Below, in pieces: positions 9,346-18,151 of a DNA stretch of 47,976 nucleotides. The position numbers and the translations under genes were made by a program. The notes beneath the pieces were generated by a model. It searched no databases, was not told the origin of the DNA, and was given only the letters and a program-made list of their open reading frames with translations. The stretch is taken from NCBI GenBank assembly GCA_910588205.1, contig CAJUQK010000018.1, positions 1 through 47,976 of the forward strand. The letters run 5' to 3'. How positions within the stretch are numbered: the stretch's first letter is position 1; every line of letters begins with the position of its first letter. This stretch comes from an uncultured Eggerthellaceae bacterium. Lineage in GTDB: Bacteria > Actinomycetota > Coriobacteriia > Coriobacteriales > Eggerthellaceae.

Positions 9346-10917
9346 ATGGCATGCACAACCTTGCTCGTTGGCCGTTTGGCCACGAATGACGGCTCCACCA
9401 TCATCGCTCGCAACGAAGACGGCGAAGATTTCTCATTCGATCCCAAGAAGATGATCGTGGTCAACCCCGAAGACCAGCCACGCACCTATACTGGTGTAGC
9501 TAGTCACTTGACCATAGAGCTTCCTGACAACCCCTTGCGCTACACCTCTACGCCGAATGCAGACCCCGCCAATGGCGTCTGGGCCGAAACGGGCATCAAC
9601 GCAGCGAACGTCTCCATGAGCTCCACTGAGACCATCTCCGCGAACGCGCGCGTGCTGGGCGCTGACCCCTTGGTGTGCTATCAACCAGCCAAAGGCAAAC
9701 CGGGTGAACCCGGCTATCAGCCTGAGGTTCCTGGTGGCATCGGCGAAGAGAACCTACCCACCATCACCCTCCCCTACATCAAGAGCGCCCGGGAAGGTGT
9801 CCAGCGCCTTGGGATGCTCGTAGAGAGATACGGCACCTATGAGACCAACGGCGTAGCCTTCGGCGACGAAAAGGATATCTGGTACTGGGAGAACATCGGC
9901 GGTCACCATTGGATCGCTCGCCGCGTACCCGATGACTGCTATGTAGTGCAGCCCAACCGCCAAGGCATCGATCATTTCGACTTGGCAGATGCCCTGGGCG
10001 ATCAACATGACTATATGTGCAGCGCTGATCTGGCCCAGTGGATCAAAGAGCATGACCTCCTCATGGACATGCCTCACCATGAAGAAGACGCAGGAGAAAC
10101 GGTCCAAGGCCTTCCGCGTTACTTCAACGCGCGCATCGCGTTCTCTACCTACACTTGGCTCGATCAGTTGTATAACGCACCACGCAAGTGGTATCTCTGC
10201 AGCCGATTGACACCCTCCGACCCGCGCTTCCAGGGCCCGATACCTGAATTCGGCCCTGAGAGCCTGGATATCCCTTGGGCCCTCAGGCCAGACAAGAAGC
10301 TCTCCGCCTCAGATGTCAAGGATTGGCTGGGCACTACCTATGATGGCACCGAATACGACCCCTATGGCACCAAGGGGACACCTGAGAGCCGCCACCAATA
10401 CCGTTACGTAGGCATAGACCGCACGTCAGAATGCTCCGTGCTGTGCATTCGCGGAAAAGCGCCGAAGGCCCTGCGCGGTGTGCATTGGTTCGCCCCCGCC
10501 TCCGGCCCCTTCAACACAGCCTGCGCCCTGTATGCGAACGTGAAGGAACTGCCCGCCTACGTGGACACCCCCACCCAGGTGACCACAGACAGTCTATACT
10601 GGAACAACCGCCTGATAGCTGGGCTGGCTGACCCGCAGTTCTTCGAGAGTTACGAATCCATCCAGGGCTACCGACTGAATACCATGGCTCAGGGTTATCA
10701 GTCCCTGCACGAAACGGACGCCAAGCTCATACAGATGGCCCAAAAAGGTACGGCTGATCTGGAGAACATGGATGATCCCACGGTACTCAGTCAACTAGCG
10801 GATGCCAACCAAGCGCTCATGGACAAGATCCAAACCCAAACCCAAGGCTTACTGGGCACGGTGCTCGACCAGCGCACGGTGACCATGAAGAACGCCTTCA
10901 ACATGAACGATCACTGA
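9346..10917 (+). CDS. C69-family dipeptidase (PepD-like)
   Basis: A 523-residue Ntn-type dipeptidase that splits dipeptides, completing the pathway begun by the other peptidases here. The N-terminus MACTTLLVGRLATNDGSTI carries the nucleophile Cys3, expected to be exposed by removal of the first residues, followed by the usual RNEDG motif (about 22-26). The ATG at 9346 is chosen because AAGGAG lies 9 bp upstream and because the family begins just before this Cys; the frame is open upstream but noncoding. It is transcribed divergently from the permease/peptidase run. Length and motifs match the family. Confidence 0.9.
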   Translation: MACTTLLVGRLATNDGSTIIARNEDGEDFSFDPKKMIVVNPEDQPRTYTGVASHLTIELPDNPLRYTSTPNADPANGVWAETGINAANVSMSSTETISANARVLGADPLVCYQPAKGKPGEPGYQPEVPGGIGEENLPTITLPYIKSAREGVQRLGMLVERYGTYETNGVAFGDEKDIWYWENIGGHHWIARRVPDDCYVVQPNRQGIDHFDLADALGDQHDYMCSADLAQWIKEHDLLMDMPHHEEDAGETVQGLPRYFNARIAFSTYTWLDQLYNAPRKWYLCSRLTPSDPRFQGPIPEFGPESLDIPWALRPDKKLSASDVKDWLGTTYDGTEYDPYGTKGTPESRHQYRYVGIDRTSECSVLCIRGKAPKALRGVHWFAPASGPFNTACALYANVKELPAYVDTPTQVTTDSLYWNNRLIAGLADPQFFESYESIQGYRLNTMAQGYQSLHETDAKLIQMAQKGTADLENMDDPTVLSQLADANQALMDKIQTQTQGLLGTVLDQRTVTMKNAFNMNDH

Positions 10918-10929
10918 TAGGCAGGCTTC

Positions 10930-10988
10930 GGGTTCTTGGTTGCTTTGGACCTCACTTCAAGAGGTATCATGCTTGCAACCAAGAACCC
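10930..10988. promoter_or_regulatory. 14-bp perfect inverted repeat ahead of the DUF362 gene
   Basis: GGGTTCTTGGTTGC (10930-10943) and GCAACCAAGAACCC (10975-10988) are perfect reverse complements separated by 31 bp. The spacer holds promoter-like boxes (TTGGAC at 10945-10950, TATCAT at 10965-10970, though only 14 bp apart). The right arm ends just before the ribosome site of the DUF362 gene. It could be an operator pair, a 5' leader hairpin or a read-through stop after the dipeptidase gene. Confidence 0.55.
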
Positions 10989-11005
10989 AGTGGAAGGAGC
11001 CATCC

Positions 11006-11896
11006 ATGGCGAAGCCGAAGGTCTATTTCACGAAGGATATCACCCCTGAGAACGTCGTGCGCCTCTATGAGAAGCTGGGGGTGAAGCTGCCCGGCAAGGT
11101 AGCCGTGAAAGTGCATTCGGGAGAGGAAGGCAATCAGAACTACCTGCGGCCGGAATTCATGATCCCCATGGTGAAAGAGGTGGACGGCACCATCGTCGAG
11201 TGCAACACCGCCTACGACGGCGCGCGAGACACCACCGAGAAGCACGAGAAGCTGATGGCTGCCCATGGCTGGTCTGAGGTGTTCGACGTTGACATCATGG
11301 ATGCCGAAGGGCCCTCCACCGACATCATCTTCCCCATTGAGAATGGTCGGGTGCTGAAGGAGAACCGCGTGGGCGGGCATTTGGCGAACTACGCTTCCCT
11401 CTTGGTGCTCTCCCATTTCAAAGGGCACCCCATGGGAGGCTTCGGCGGGGCGCTCAAGCAACTCTCCATCGGGTGCGCGTCCAATCAGGGAAAGGTGAAC
11501 ATCCATACCGGTGCCCAGTCTCTGGAACAGGGAGATTTCTGGGATAAGCATGCGGAACAGGATGACTTCATCGAAGCCATGGCAGAGTCGGCCGAAACGG
11601 TGGTGAACCACTTCGGGAACAACTTGGCGTTCGTGAACATCGCCTGCAATCTATCGATAGATTGCGATTGCTGCGCGGTAGCCGAAGACCCCTGCATGGC
11701 AGACATCGGCATCTTCGCATCATTGGATCCTGTGGCTATCGACCAAGCTTGCATAGATGCCGTGAGGAACTCCGATGATCCAGGGCGTGATCACTTCCTG
11801 GAGCGGGTCGATTCCAAGCATGGCACCAAGATCATCGACGATGCCGCCCGCATGGGGTATGGCTCCAAGGAATACGAGCTCATCGTCGTGGATTGA
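11006..11896 (+). CDS. DUF362-domain protein
   Basis: A 296-residue protein matching the DUF362 family, found widely in anaerobes and often assumed to bind an iron-sulfur centre. Visible family features are AVKVHSGEEGNQNYLRP (about 32-48), SHFKGHPMGGFGGALK (about 139-154) and a Cys-rich patch with DCDCC and a further Cys seven residues later (about 223-234). There is no C-terminal ferredoxin-type CxxCxxC domain as in some relatives. GGAAGGAG lies 6 bp before the chosen ATG. It stands alone after the dipeptidase gene, separated by the 14-bp inverted repeat. No function is established. Confidence 0.85.
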   Translation: MAKPKVYFTKDITPENVVRLYEKLGVKLPGKVAVKVHSGEEGNQNYLRPEFMIPMVKEVDGTIVECNTAYDGARDTTEKHEKLMAAHGWSEVFDVDIMDAEGPSTDIIFPIENGRVLKENRVGGHLANYASLLVLSHFKGHPMGGFGGALKQLSIGCASNQGKVNIHTGAQSLEQGDFWDKHAEQDDFIEAMAESAETVVNHFGNNLAFVNIACNLSIDCDCCAVAEDPCMADIGIFASLDPVAIDQACIDAVRNSDDPGRDHFLERVDSKHGTKIIDDAARMGYGSKEYELIVVD

Positions 11897-11935
11897 TAGC
11901 CCCACCCCACGTGTCACCTCTTGGTTGCTGTATGA

Positions 11936-12090
11936 GGGCCGACCTCGGTCGGCCCCGATGGATGCCGCCGCATTCTCCGGGTTGCTACGTTGGGCCGAGC
12001 CAGCTCGGCCCCTACGGATCGTGCGCCAGGTTCCCATCGGGTGAGGCATACATGTCCGGTTGCTGCGTAGGGGCGGACCGTGATCCGCCC
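11936..12090. repeat. Three covarying palindromic repeats
   Basis: Palindromes at 11936-11955 (arm GGGCCGACC), 11992-12011 (arm GGGCCGAGC, reverse orientation, followed by CCTACGG) and 12071-12090 (arm GGGCGGACC, one mismatch, preceded by GTAG). The stretch lies between convergent genes, a common location for REP-like elements. Confidence 0.75.
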
Positions 12091-12102
12091 GGGGTTCTCA
12101 CA

Positions 12103-12129
12103 AAAAAGGCGGCCCGCAGGCCGCCTTTC
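12103..12129 (-). terminator. Rho-independent terminator of the InlB-repeat protein gene
   Basis: On the minus strand, GGCGGCC-TGCG-GGCCGCC (stem 12108-12125) is followed by TTTTTT, 22 bp past the stop of the surface-protein gene. On the plus strand the same stem is followed by only TTT, so it could also weakly stop transcripts from the DUF362 side. Confidence 0.85.
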
Positions 12130-12151
12130 GCTTCCCATTAAAGGGTGATCC

Positions 12152-14752
12152 TTACTCGTTGCTGTCGTCCTTCATAGCGGCTGCCATGTGACTGATCTTG
12201 TACTTGCGCAGAAGGGCACCAGCAGCGATGATGGCCACAGCAGCTACACCCACAACGATGTAGTAATCACCCCACGTGAAGGCGCGAATGGCTTCTCCCA
12301 CTGCAGGTTCCCCACCCGGCGCCGCCAAGGGATTCTCAGCATCGTCGATGGTCATCGGCTCAGGCTCGCTGAATACAGGGGTATCCATGAAATCAGCTAC
12401 TGCTTCAGCTGCAGCGCCCAGAACAGCAGGCACATCGGCAATGGTCAGCGGCATTGGGGCCGGAGCCTCCTCAGGGGCCTGAGCAGGCGGTTGGGTCACT
12501 TCAGGGGTAATGGGAACAGGGATCACCACAGAAGGCGTGCGCTCCCACAGGGCCACGATGCGGATGGTGCCGTTGCCCAAGTCCTCGGGTTCAGACCAGC
12601 CGAGGAAGCGGTAACCAGGCCAAGTAGGGTCAGCATTGGGATAGGTGTAGGAATCAGCCACCTCAACGCCCTCTTGCACATGCAGCAGGCTTCCGAAGCC
12701 ATCCAGCCATTGGATGGTGACCGTAGTGACCTCAGGAGGAACATCAGGATCCACGGGATTGGGGTTCCAGAGATACGGAGTGAAGATGATCTCAGTGCTC
12801 GGGTTCTCCATTCCAGGGAACATGCCGGCATCCGAGCGCATCCATATGAGCTCCATACCCTCCGGCACCGTGATCATATCAGTGGGAGCCAGGCTCTCAA
12901 GATCATCGAGCTCCGGTGCATCCTCATAGAATTCAAGGGCTTTGAGCGTCTCGCCATTGGTACCGAGCCACTTCACCTGATACTTGATCTTCTCCACATA
13001 CTCAAGAGAGATGGCGATCGTGGTATCCCCCGACTCAGGGTCAAAGGGCGCCATAGTGAATTCGCCGGACAGCTTGTAATTGCCGAGGCTTTGAGCCGGT
13101 GTCAGCTGGATGCCATGGTTCACGAAGTGGCCCAGATAATCGCCTTCGCCAGTCTCAGCCTTCGCCCCAGCAATATCCCAGAGAGGGACAGAGAGCGTAC
13201 CCACATACTTCCCGTTGGTCAGCTTGAGCGTGGCTTCGGCGCTGTTCTCATGTAGGCCCTTGATGGCTTCGCCCTCTGCGGTGCACTCATAGGAAGACGC
13301 GTAGCCGATGGTCATCTCTTGCGGAAGGTCAAAGGGAAGGGAGCCGGACCCATAGGGATCATCATTGGCAAAGCCTTCAGGCGTGATCTCAACGGTGTAT
13401 TCCCTATTGACCACATTGAGAGGATCCAGTTTCCAAATGGCATACAGGGTTTGGGTGGTCAACTCACCATCCCTGCAATCTATATTGAAGCGAGTGGAGG
13501 GAATGATGTTCTGAGGGTCGTTAGGGAAGTAGGACCAACCCTGGAACGTATACCCCTTGCGGGTGGGCTGAGCAGCCGACAGGTCGAAGAACAAGCGCCA
13601 TTCCTTGTCAGAATGCGCTGTCATGGTAGCAGGGAGACCTTCGACATCGGTCCCCATGGCCTCGAAATCAAGCTGGGCGCGGTACCGCCATTTGTCGGTC
13701 ACGATGTCATCCGCGCCGGGCATATAGGTGAGCCTGACACCGGCCCTCCTGAGGTTCTCTTGAGCTTCCTGCTCGCTAAGCCAAGAATCATCATAGGAGA
13801 TCTCACACCACCGCATCGATATGTCCTCGTACATGTGCGCCTCGCCACCGTAGAAGGGAGAGTACGCATCAAGACCGACTACACCCAAGACATTCGTCCA
13901 CAGCTGTGAGGCGGCAGGAAGACGGAAGCCACCTTTAGCACCTCGTATCACCGTTGCGGTGATGGTCTTGGTCTTCGGGTCGATGCTATTGATGTAGTAC
14001 TCGGTCTTCAGGTCGATGTTGTTGGGCCCTTCGGCGATGATCGTTTGGCCTACCGTCACATTCGCCCCTTCGACCTTCTCCCACACGTTCCCAGAGAAAG
14101 GATCGACGAAGCGCGGGTTATCCAGAGAGAAGGTTACCGGGAAATTCTCGAAGGCGACATTGCTGCTCGCTGTTGTCTCAGTGCCTCCCGTGACGGAGTC
14201 CATGAGAGCAGTGAGGGTTGCCAGTGCTTCGGAGACACCTTCGTAGCCCTCAAGGCCAGCATTCTGCACGGCCTCATAAGCATCCATAGCCTTCTGTCCC
14301 AAAACAGCGAAGGCATCGGCATTGGCCTCATCTACCGGACCGAAAGCCTCCAGGGCCTTTACGGCATCGAAGAACGTTTGCACTTCAGCAGGTACAGCAT
14401 CCTCGGCAGATACAGCCTCGTCAGCAGGAGCAGCTGGAGCCTCCTCGGGCTCTGCTGCTTCCTCGTCTTCTGTAACGGCTGGGGTCTCATCTTCAGGCTG
14501 TGGTTCAACGGCCGGGTCATCCGTCTCAACGGGATCCAACACGGCTGGCGCATCATCAACGATGGCATCAGAATCCACGTCATCGATGACTTGGGTGATA
14601 TCCGAAGCAACCTGCGAATCTGTTGCCTCTTGGCTGTCGGTGGATGCCTTGATGCCCGTCAGAGGCGTTACGAGAAGGACGGTCAACGCTGTGGCGACCA
14701 CCTTCCCTGCAGCGGATCCGCGGACGTTCAGCAAACGCTCCAGCAGTCTCAT
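12152..14752 (-). CDS. Large surface protein with InlB-type repeats and C-terminal anchor
   Basis: An 866-residue exported protein. A signal peptide (RLLERLLNVRGSAAGKVVAT then a hydrophobic core) is followed by an acidic Pro/Ala/Glu-rich spacer to about residue 150. Two Listeria/Bacteroides-type repeats are visible: one around KGYTFQGWSYF with ALYAIWK-like closing, one near the end at WPGYRFLGWSEP with VALWER. Then come a Pro-rich spacer, an IDDAENPLAAP motif and a single membrane segment with a basic tail (LLRKYKIS). There is no LPxTG. ATG at 14752 is chosen because AAGGAG lies 6 bp upstream; the ATG six codons earlier has no proper ribosome site. It is probably an adhesin or envelope protein, with its own promoter. 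Confidence 0.85.
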   Translation of the reverse strand: MRLLERLLNVRGSAAGKVVATALTVLLVTPLTGIKASTDSQEATDSQVASDITQVIDDVDSDAIVDDAPAVLDPVETDDPAVEPQPEDETPAVTEDEEAAEPEEAPAAPADEAVSAEDAVPAEVQTFFDAVKALEAFGPVDEANADAFAVLGQKAMDAYEAVQNAGLEGYEGVSEALATLTALMDSVTGGTETTASSNVAFENFPVTFSLDNPRFVDPFSGNVWEKVEGANVTVGQTIIAEGPNNIDLKTEYYINSIDPKTKTITATVIRGAKGGFRLPAASQLWTNVLGVVGLDAYSPFYGGEAHMYEDISMRWCEISYDDSWLSEQEAQENLRRAGVRLTYMPGADDIVTDKWRYRAQLDFEAMGTDVEGLPATMTAHSDKEWRLFFDLSAAQPTRKGYTFQGWSYFPNDPQNIIPSTRFNIDCRDGELTTQTLYAIWKLDPLNVVNREYTVEITPEGFANDDPYGSGSLPFDLPQEMTIGYASSYECTAEGEAIKGLHENSAEATLKLTNGKYVGTLSVPLWDIAGAKAETGEGDYLGHFVNHGIQLTPAQSLGNYKLSGEFTMAPFDPESGDTTIAISLEYVEKIKYQVKWLGTNGETLKALEFYEDAPELDDLESLAPTDMITVPEGMELIWMRSDAGMFPGMENPSTEIIFTPYLWNPNPVDPDVPPEVTTVTIQWLDGFGSLLHVQEGVEVADSYTYPNADPTWPGYRFLGWSEPEDLGNGTIRIVALWERTPSVVIPVPITPEVTQPPAQAPEEAPAPMPLTIADVPAVLGAAAEAVADFMDTPVFSEPEPMTIDDAENPLAAPGGEPAVGEAIRAFTWGDYYIVVGVAAVAIIAAGALLRKYKISHMAAAMKDDSNE

Positions 14753-14834
14753 GATCTTCTCCTTGCTCATCCCCTAGGCTTCCCCATCGCATCGGCCATG
14801 CGGGGCAATGGGCTGATGCGGTTCGATGGGTGTG

Positions 14835-14863
14835 ATTATATCGGGTTTAACGCTTCGGTTACA
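14835..14863 (-). promoter_or_regulatory. Probable promoter of the InlB-repeat protein gene, near a homopolymer
   Basis: On the minus strand a perfect TATAAT lies at 14835-14840, 82 bp before the start codon. A weak -35 (GTAACC, 14858-14863) sits 17 bp upstream. A run of eight G on the plus strand (14883-14890) lies about 20 bp upstream of that -35. Confidence 0.5.
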
Positions 14864-15090
14864 GCTCATATACCAGCTGGAAGGGGGGGGTTGGGGAGTT
14901 AAGGAATGCACCCCTAGGGGATTCGTACTGTCAGGCCATTGTGAAGCGAACTAAAACCCCTTCTTGTACAGGGACTTGTCGATGAGCCCAGAGTCTCGCC
15001 TATAAGGAGCCCATTCATCAAGGCAAGAGATGGTTTTTTCGGGTATTCCAAGCCTGCCTGGCGAACACCAGGTAAATGCCATGCAGGAAC
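14864..15090. other. Intergenic region between sipW and the InlB-repeat gene
   Basis: No gene is supported. It contains the G8 run (14883-14890) and a small hairpin CCTGG/CCAGG (about 15057-15072) downstream of sipW that lacks a T-run. No convincing terminator for the sipW operon is visible. Confidence 0.4.
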
Positions 15091-15636
15091 TCAAAAAGCA
15101 GTCTTTTCCAGAGCATTCGAGGCACGCCGCTTGGACACGCGAACCAACTGATCCCCTACCAGACTGAGCAATAACCCACCGATGATGAGTGCGATGAGCG
15201 ACATCTTCCCCATCCATGTGGAAAGGCTCGTACCCACCGTCCCTAAAAGGGGTACGCTGAACACTACCTTGCCGATCACCTCACCATAAGGCACCGGAAG
15301 GATATCCATACCATTGTTGGCATCGCCCTTCGTTTCGAGTTCCTTCGACTGGGGGTCATTCGCCACCACCCGATGAGTGATGACCGAAGTGCTGACATCT
15401 TGCTCAGAAAGCCGACCCCGATAGGTGACCACATCACCTCCGGCCAGATCCGCCGGATCAGCAGGCTCCACGAATACCAAGCTGCCAACCGGAATAGCTG
15501 GTTCCATAGAACCCGTCATCACCGTATACAACGAGATGCCTAACAGGTTCGGCATGACTAGCAGAGCACAAAGAAGAGCGCTGATGACCAGGTCAAGCAC
15601 ACCTAGGATCAACAGCGCTCTGCCAATGAATCTCAT
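15091..15636 (-). CDS. sipW: SipW-type signal peptidase I (S26B)
   Basis: A 181-residue membrane protease of the archaeal/endoplasmic-reticulum type. An N-terminal membrane segment is followed by the nucleophile Ser in YTVMTGSMEPAIPVG (about residues 37-51), a His in VITHRVVANDP (replacing the Lys of ordinary type I enzymes), the Asp motif KGDANN, and a C-terminal membrane segment. SipW enzymes process TasA-type fibre proteins, and two such substrates are encoded just upstream, so this is very probably the dedicated peptidase of the operon. The ribosome site before the ATG is weak. It is the last gene of the operon, 36 bp after its neighbour. Confidence 0.9.
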   Translation of the reverse strand: MRFIGRALLILGVLDLVISALLCALLVMPNLLGISLYTVMTGSMEPAIPVGSLVFVEPADPADLAGGDVVTYRGRLSEQDVSTSVITHRVVANDPQSKELETKGDANNGMDILPVPYGEVIGKVVFSVPLLGTVGTSLSTWMGKMSLIALIIGGLLLSLVGDQLVRVSKRRASNALEKTAF

Positions 15637-15672
15637 GATACGAGCTTCAGGATCATTCAGACGATCAAGGGA

Positions 15673-16629
15673 TCACTGAGCCTGCTCGTTCTTGCGACGC
15701 ATGCGCATGAATAGGGCCAAGAATATGATGAAGCCCGCAACGATGCACCCGATCAGGGCGGGCAACATCCACCCGAGCGGATTCCCGCCTGCATTGGCAT
15801 TCGTATCCGCTGGGGCTTCGCCCGCCGCAGCCAAGGGCGTCTCGTTGTCATCCAAGCTCAGCTCATCGATGGGAGCCGCCAAAGGCGTGCCATTCTCATC
15901 CAGGATGACCGTGCCATCATCGGCGGTGACCTCAGGAGTGGTGCCATCCTCAGCCGGGGTAGCGGGCGTGACGGTAGCCGTAGCCCCTCCCGGTGTCACC
16001 ACCTGGATGACCCCACCCGGCAGCAAGATGGTGCGCACGCCGGACACATGACGATAGGTGAAAGCGATGACATTCTCGGCCTCATCATTCACCAGGGTCT
16101 TGGTCTGCATCACCGCATGGGGGACATAGCCTTCAACATAGCCAGCAACCGGCGCTACCTCATCGCCCACGTTGCCCCAATAGGTGACCGGATCAGCGAT
16201 ATCCGTCCCCGCCTCGTTCACGAAGCGCACCGTATACTGAACGCGCTCGCTGGTAAGGCCGTAGGCAACGACGTAGTCGTAATCCTTATCAACCTTAACG
16301 CTGCCCTGCATCTCTCCGTTAGCATCGGGCTTGGCCACGAAGTATTTCTCGTACCCATTGTTCTGCTCAGCCGGACGGATGCCCTTCGCGTAATACTTGC
16401 TACCATCCTTGATGGCGATCTGGACGCCATCGAAGCTGACGGAGGCACCCGGTGCAACATCGAACGCGATCTTGTCGGTGCCGTTGACGGTGCCCTGCTC
16501 ACCTGCATAGAGGGTAACCCGATAGGTCTTCTCCGGGGCTCCTTCATCGGCGAAGGCGGGAACTGCGAACACTCCCACAGCCAGAGCCAGGGTCAGTGCC
16601 CCGGAGAGTAGCTTACTGATCATTCTCAT
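15673..16629 (-). CDS. MucBP-like surface protein with TPLA motif and membrane anchor
   Basis: A 318-residue exported protein. Signal peptide MRMISKLLSGALTLALAVGV, cleavage likely after PAFA. The middle holds a MucBP-like beta domain (VQYTVRFVNEAGTDIADPV to AFTYRHV, about 132-197). After a Thr/Pro/Ala-rich stretch come the motif LDDNETPLAA, then a membrane segment and a basic tail (RMRRK). There is no LPxTG. GGAGG lies 9 bp before the ATG. Its start overlaps the end of the LPQTG gene by 17 bp, so the two are translated from one message. It is likely a membrane-held partner of the fibre proteins in the same operon; the ligand is unknown. Confidence 0.8.
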   Translation of the reverse strand: MRMISKLLSGALTLALAVGVFAVPAFADEGAPEKTYRVTLYAGEQGTVNGTDKIAFDVAPGASVSFDGVQIAIKDGSKYYAKGIRPAEQNNGYEKYFVAKPDANGEMQGSVKVDKDYDYVVAYGLTSERVQYTVRFVNEAGTDIADPVTYWGNVGDEVAPVAGYVEGYVPHAVMQTKTLVNDEAENVIAFTYRHVSGVRTILLPGGVIQVVTPGGATATVTPATPAEDGTTPEVTADDGTVILDENGTPLAAPIDELSLDDNETPLAAAGEAPADTNANAGGNPLGWMLPALIGCIVAGFIIFLALFMRMRRKNEQAQ

Positions 16630-18151
16630 GGCTTGCTCCCTCCAAGGAACGCGCAGAGCGCTTCACGTCATTCATATAGCTGGCACCACCCGCAGCCAAC
16701 ACGATGCATCCCAAAAGGAAGCACAGGATGGTCAGAAGCGGGATGAGGTCACCGGTCTGCGGCAACGGAGTGCCGGACAGCTGATGCTCATAGCGGTTCG
16801 GCTCCTGCTCGTAGACGATGGTCTCGGTGCCCACCGGTTCAGCTGCATACTGGATCAGCGCACCGGCATCGGTATCGAAGTAGTTATTGGTGTGGGTCTC
16901 GCCATCAATGGCCATGGAGAGCGTCATAGTCTTCTGCTCCCCCGGCCCGAAGGTGCCTAAATGGAAGTAATCTTCCATGCCCGATTGCTGGGTGGCGTTG
17001 AACAGGCCACCGGACTGAGCAGCGCTATCAGTGCTCTGGTCGGACTCGCCCACCGTGGGAGCAGCCTGAACGTTCACCGTTTGCGGAGCAGGGGCAGAAG
17101 CATCTCCCCCCACCGTATCGTTGGTGAACAGGGGCTCTCCTTCATAGGTGAGCTCGTAACGATAGTAGCCACCATCATTCATGCCACCATCGAGGGTGGC
17201 TTTCTTGCCCTCCATGGTCTCAACTACCTGGTTGCGTACCCACCAGTCCACGTCCTGATCGCAATCATTGATCAGAGTGATCTCGAAGGTAGCCTCATCT
17301 CCCGGCTGCAGCCCGCTGATCGCATCAGTGATGGAGCCGTCCTCGCCGCGGCTGCCTTGAGAGACCATGTTCGTGCCGTCAAAGGTGACCGTCCAGGGGA
17401 TGGTCTCCGTAGCATCCTCTTCAACGATGCCAAGCGTAGCGATATCCACACCCCAGGCGCTCTTCGCGGCTTGGGCAGCATTGTGGGTCTGGATGGAATC
17501 TACCCGAGCCTCCAGGTTGATCTGGACCTCATCCAGTCCAAGGGTCTTCACGGCCGTTTTGAAATCGTCCTTCGCAACATCAGCCTTCAGGCCCACCTGA
17601 GTCACCAACTCCGGGCCGTCGGCTCCCGCCGCCAGCACCTCCGGGAGGTAATAGACCAAGCGCTCGTCCGTGGATTCATCCTCGGACTTCACCCAGCCAG
17701 CATCATTGATGGCGAGTTCGATGAGCGTGGGATCAAGATCTACCTTGGCTGCCTGCTCATCGGTCCAGTACTTGTAGATGTTCACGCGAACGTATTCATC
17801 CATGTTGGAGGCATTGCGAACAGAGATCCGCTCGTCATACATCTTGCCCGGGATCATCTGAGGATCGCCCGCCAACAGCGCAGCCTCATCGGCAAGCAGC
17901 GATGCAGACTGGCCATTGCCTCCTGCAGCCTCGCCGATATTCACCTCTTGCAACTCATTGGTGCCCGTTTTCTCAGTGAGTGCCACACCCAAGTGCGTCT
18001 GCTCGATGTCTGCCCGATGCTCTTCGCTGTAGGCGGTCAGCTGGGCTTGGGTGACATTCACTGCACCCGCCAGCCCAAGGGCACAGAGGACCACTGCGGC
18101 GAACAGCAGGATCAGCGTCCGTGCCGATATCGCACGTTTGCTCTTCTCCAT
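16613..18151 (-). CDS. LPQTG-anchored SipW-dependent surface protein
   Basis: A 512-residue exported protein. The N-terminal signal (RTLILLFAAVVLCALGLAGA) is of the SipW-dependent kind, followed by a mature part with the TasA/camelysin-like theme of conserved 'SVRNASNMDEYVRVNIYKYW' beta-strands. The C-terminus has LPQTG (463-467), a hydrophobic segment and basic residues, a sortase signal, with an unusually long tail after it. GGAGG lies 7 bp before the ATG, and the start codon shares one base with the stop of the preceding gene (TAATG). It probably forms or caps an extracellular fibre attached to the wall. No sortase gene is in the window. Confidence 0.82.
   Translation of the reverse strand: MEKSKRAISARTLILLFAAVVLCALGLAGAVNVTQAQLTAYSEEHRADIEQTHLGVALTEKTGTNELQEVNIGEAAGGNGQSASLLADEAALLAGDPQMIPGKMYDERISVRNASNMDEYVRVNIYKYWTDEQAAKVDLDPTLIELAINDAGWVKSEDESTDERLVYYLPEVLAAGADGPELVTQVGLKADVAKDDFKTAVKTLGLDEVQINLEARVDSIQTHNAAQAAKSAWGVDIATLGIVEEDATETIPWTVTFDGTNMVSQGSRGEDGSITDAISGLQPGDEATFEITLINDCDQDVDWWVRNQVVETMEGKKATLDGGMNDGGYYRYELTYEGEPLFTNDTVGGDASAPAPQTVNVQAAPTVGESDQSTDSAAQSGGLFNATQQSGMEDYFHLGTFGPGEQKTMTLSMAIDGETHTNNYFDTDAGALIQYAAEPVGTETIVYEQEPNRYEHQLSGTPLPQTGDLIPLLTILCFLLGCIVLAAGGASYMNDVKRSARSLEGASHENDQ

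Noticed and set aside
14951..15217. Small minus-strand gene of 88 codons after sipW
   Set aside because: Overlaps the 3' end of sipW in another frame and lacks a ribosome site.
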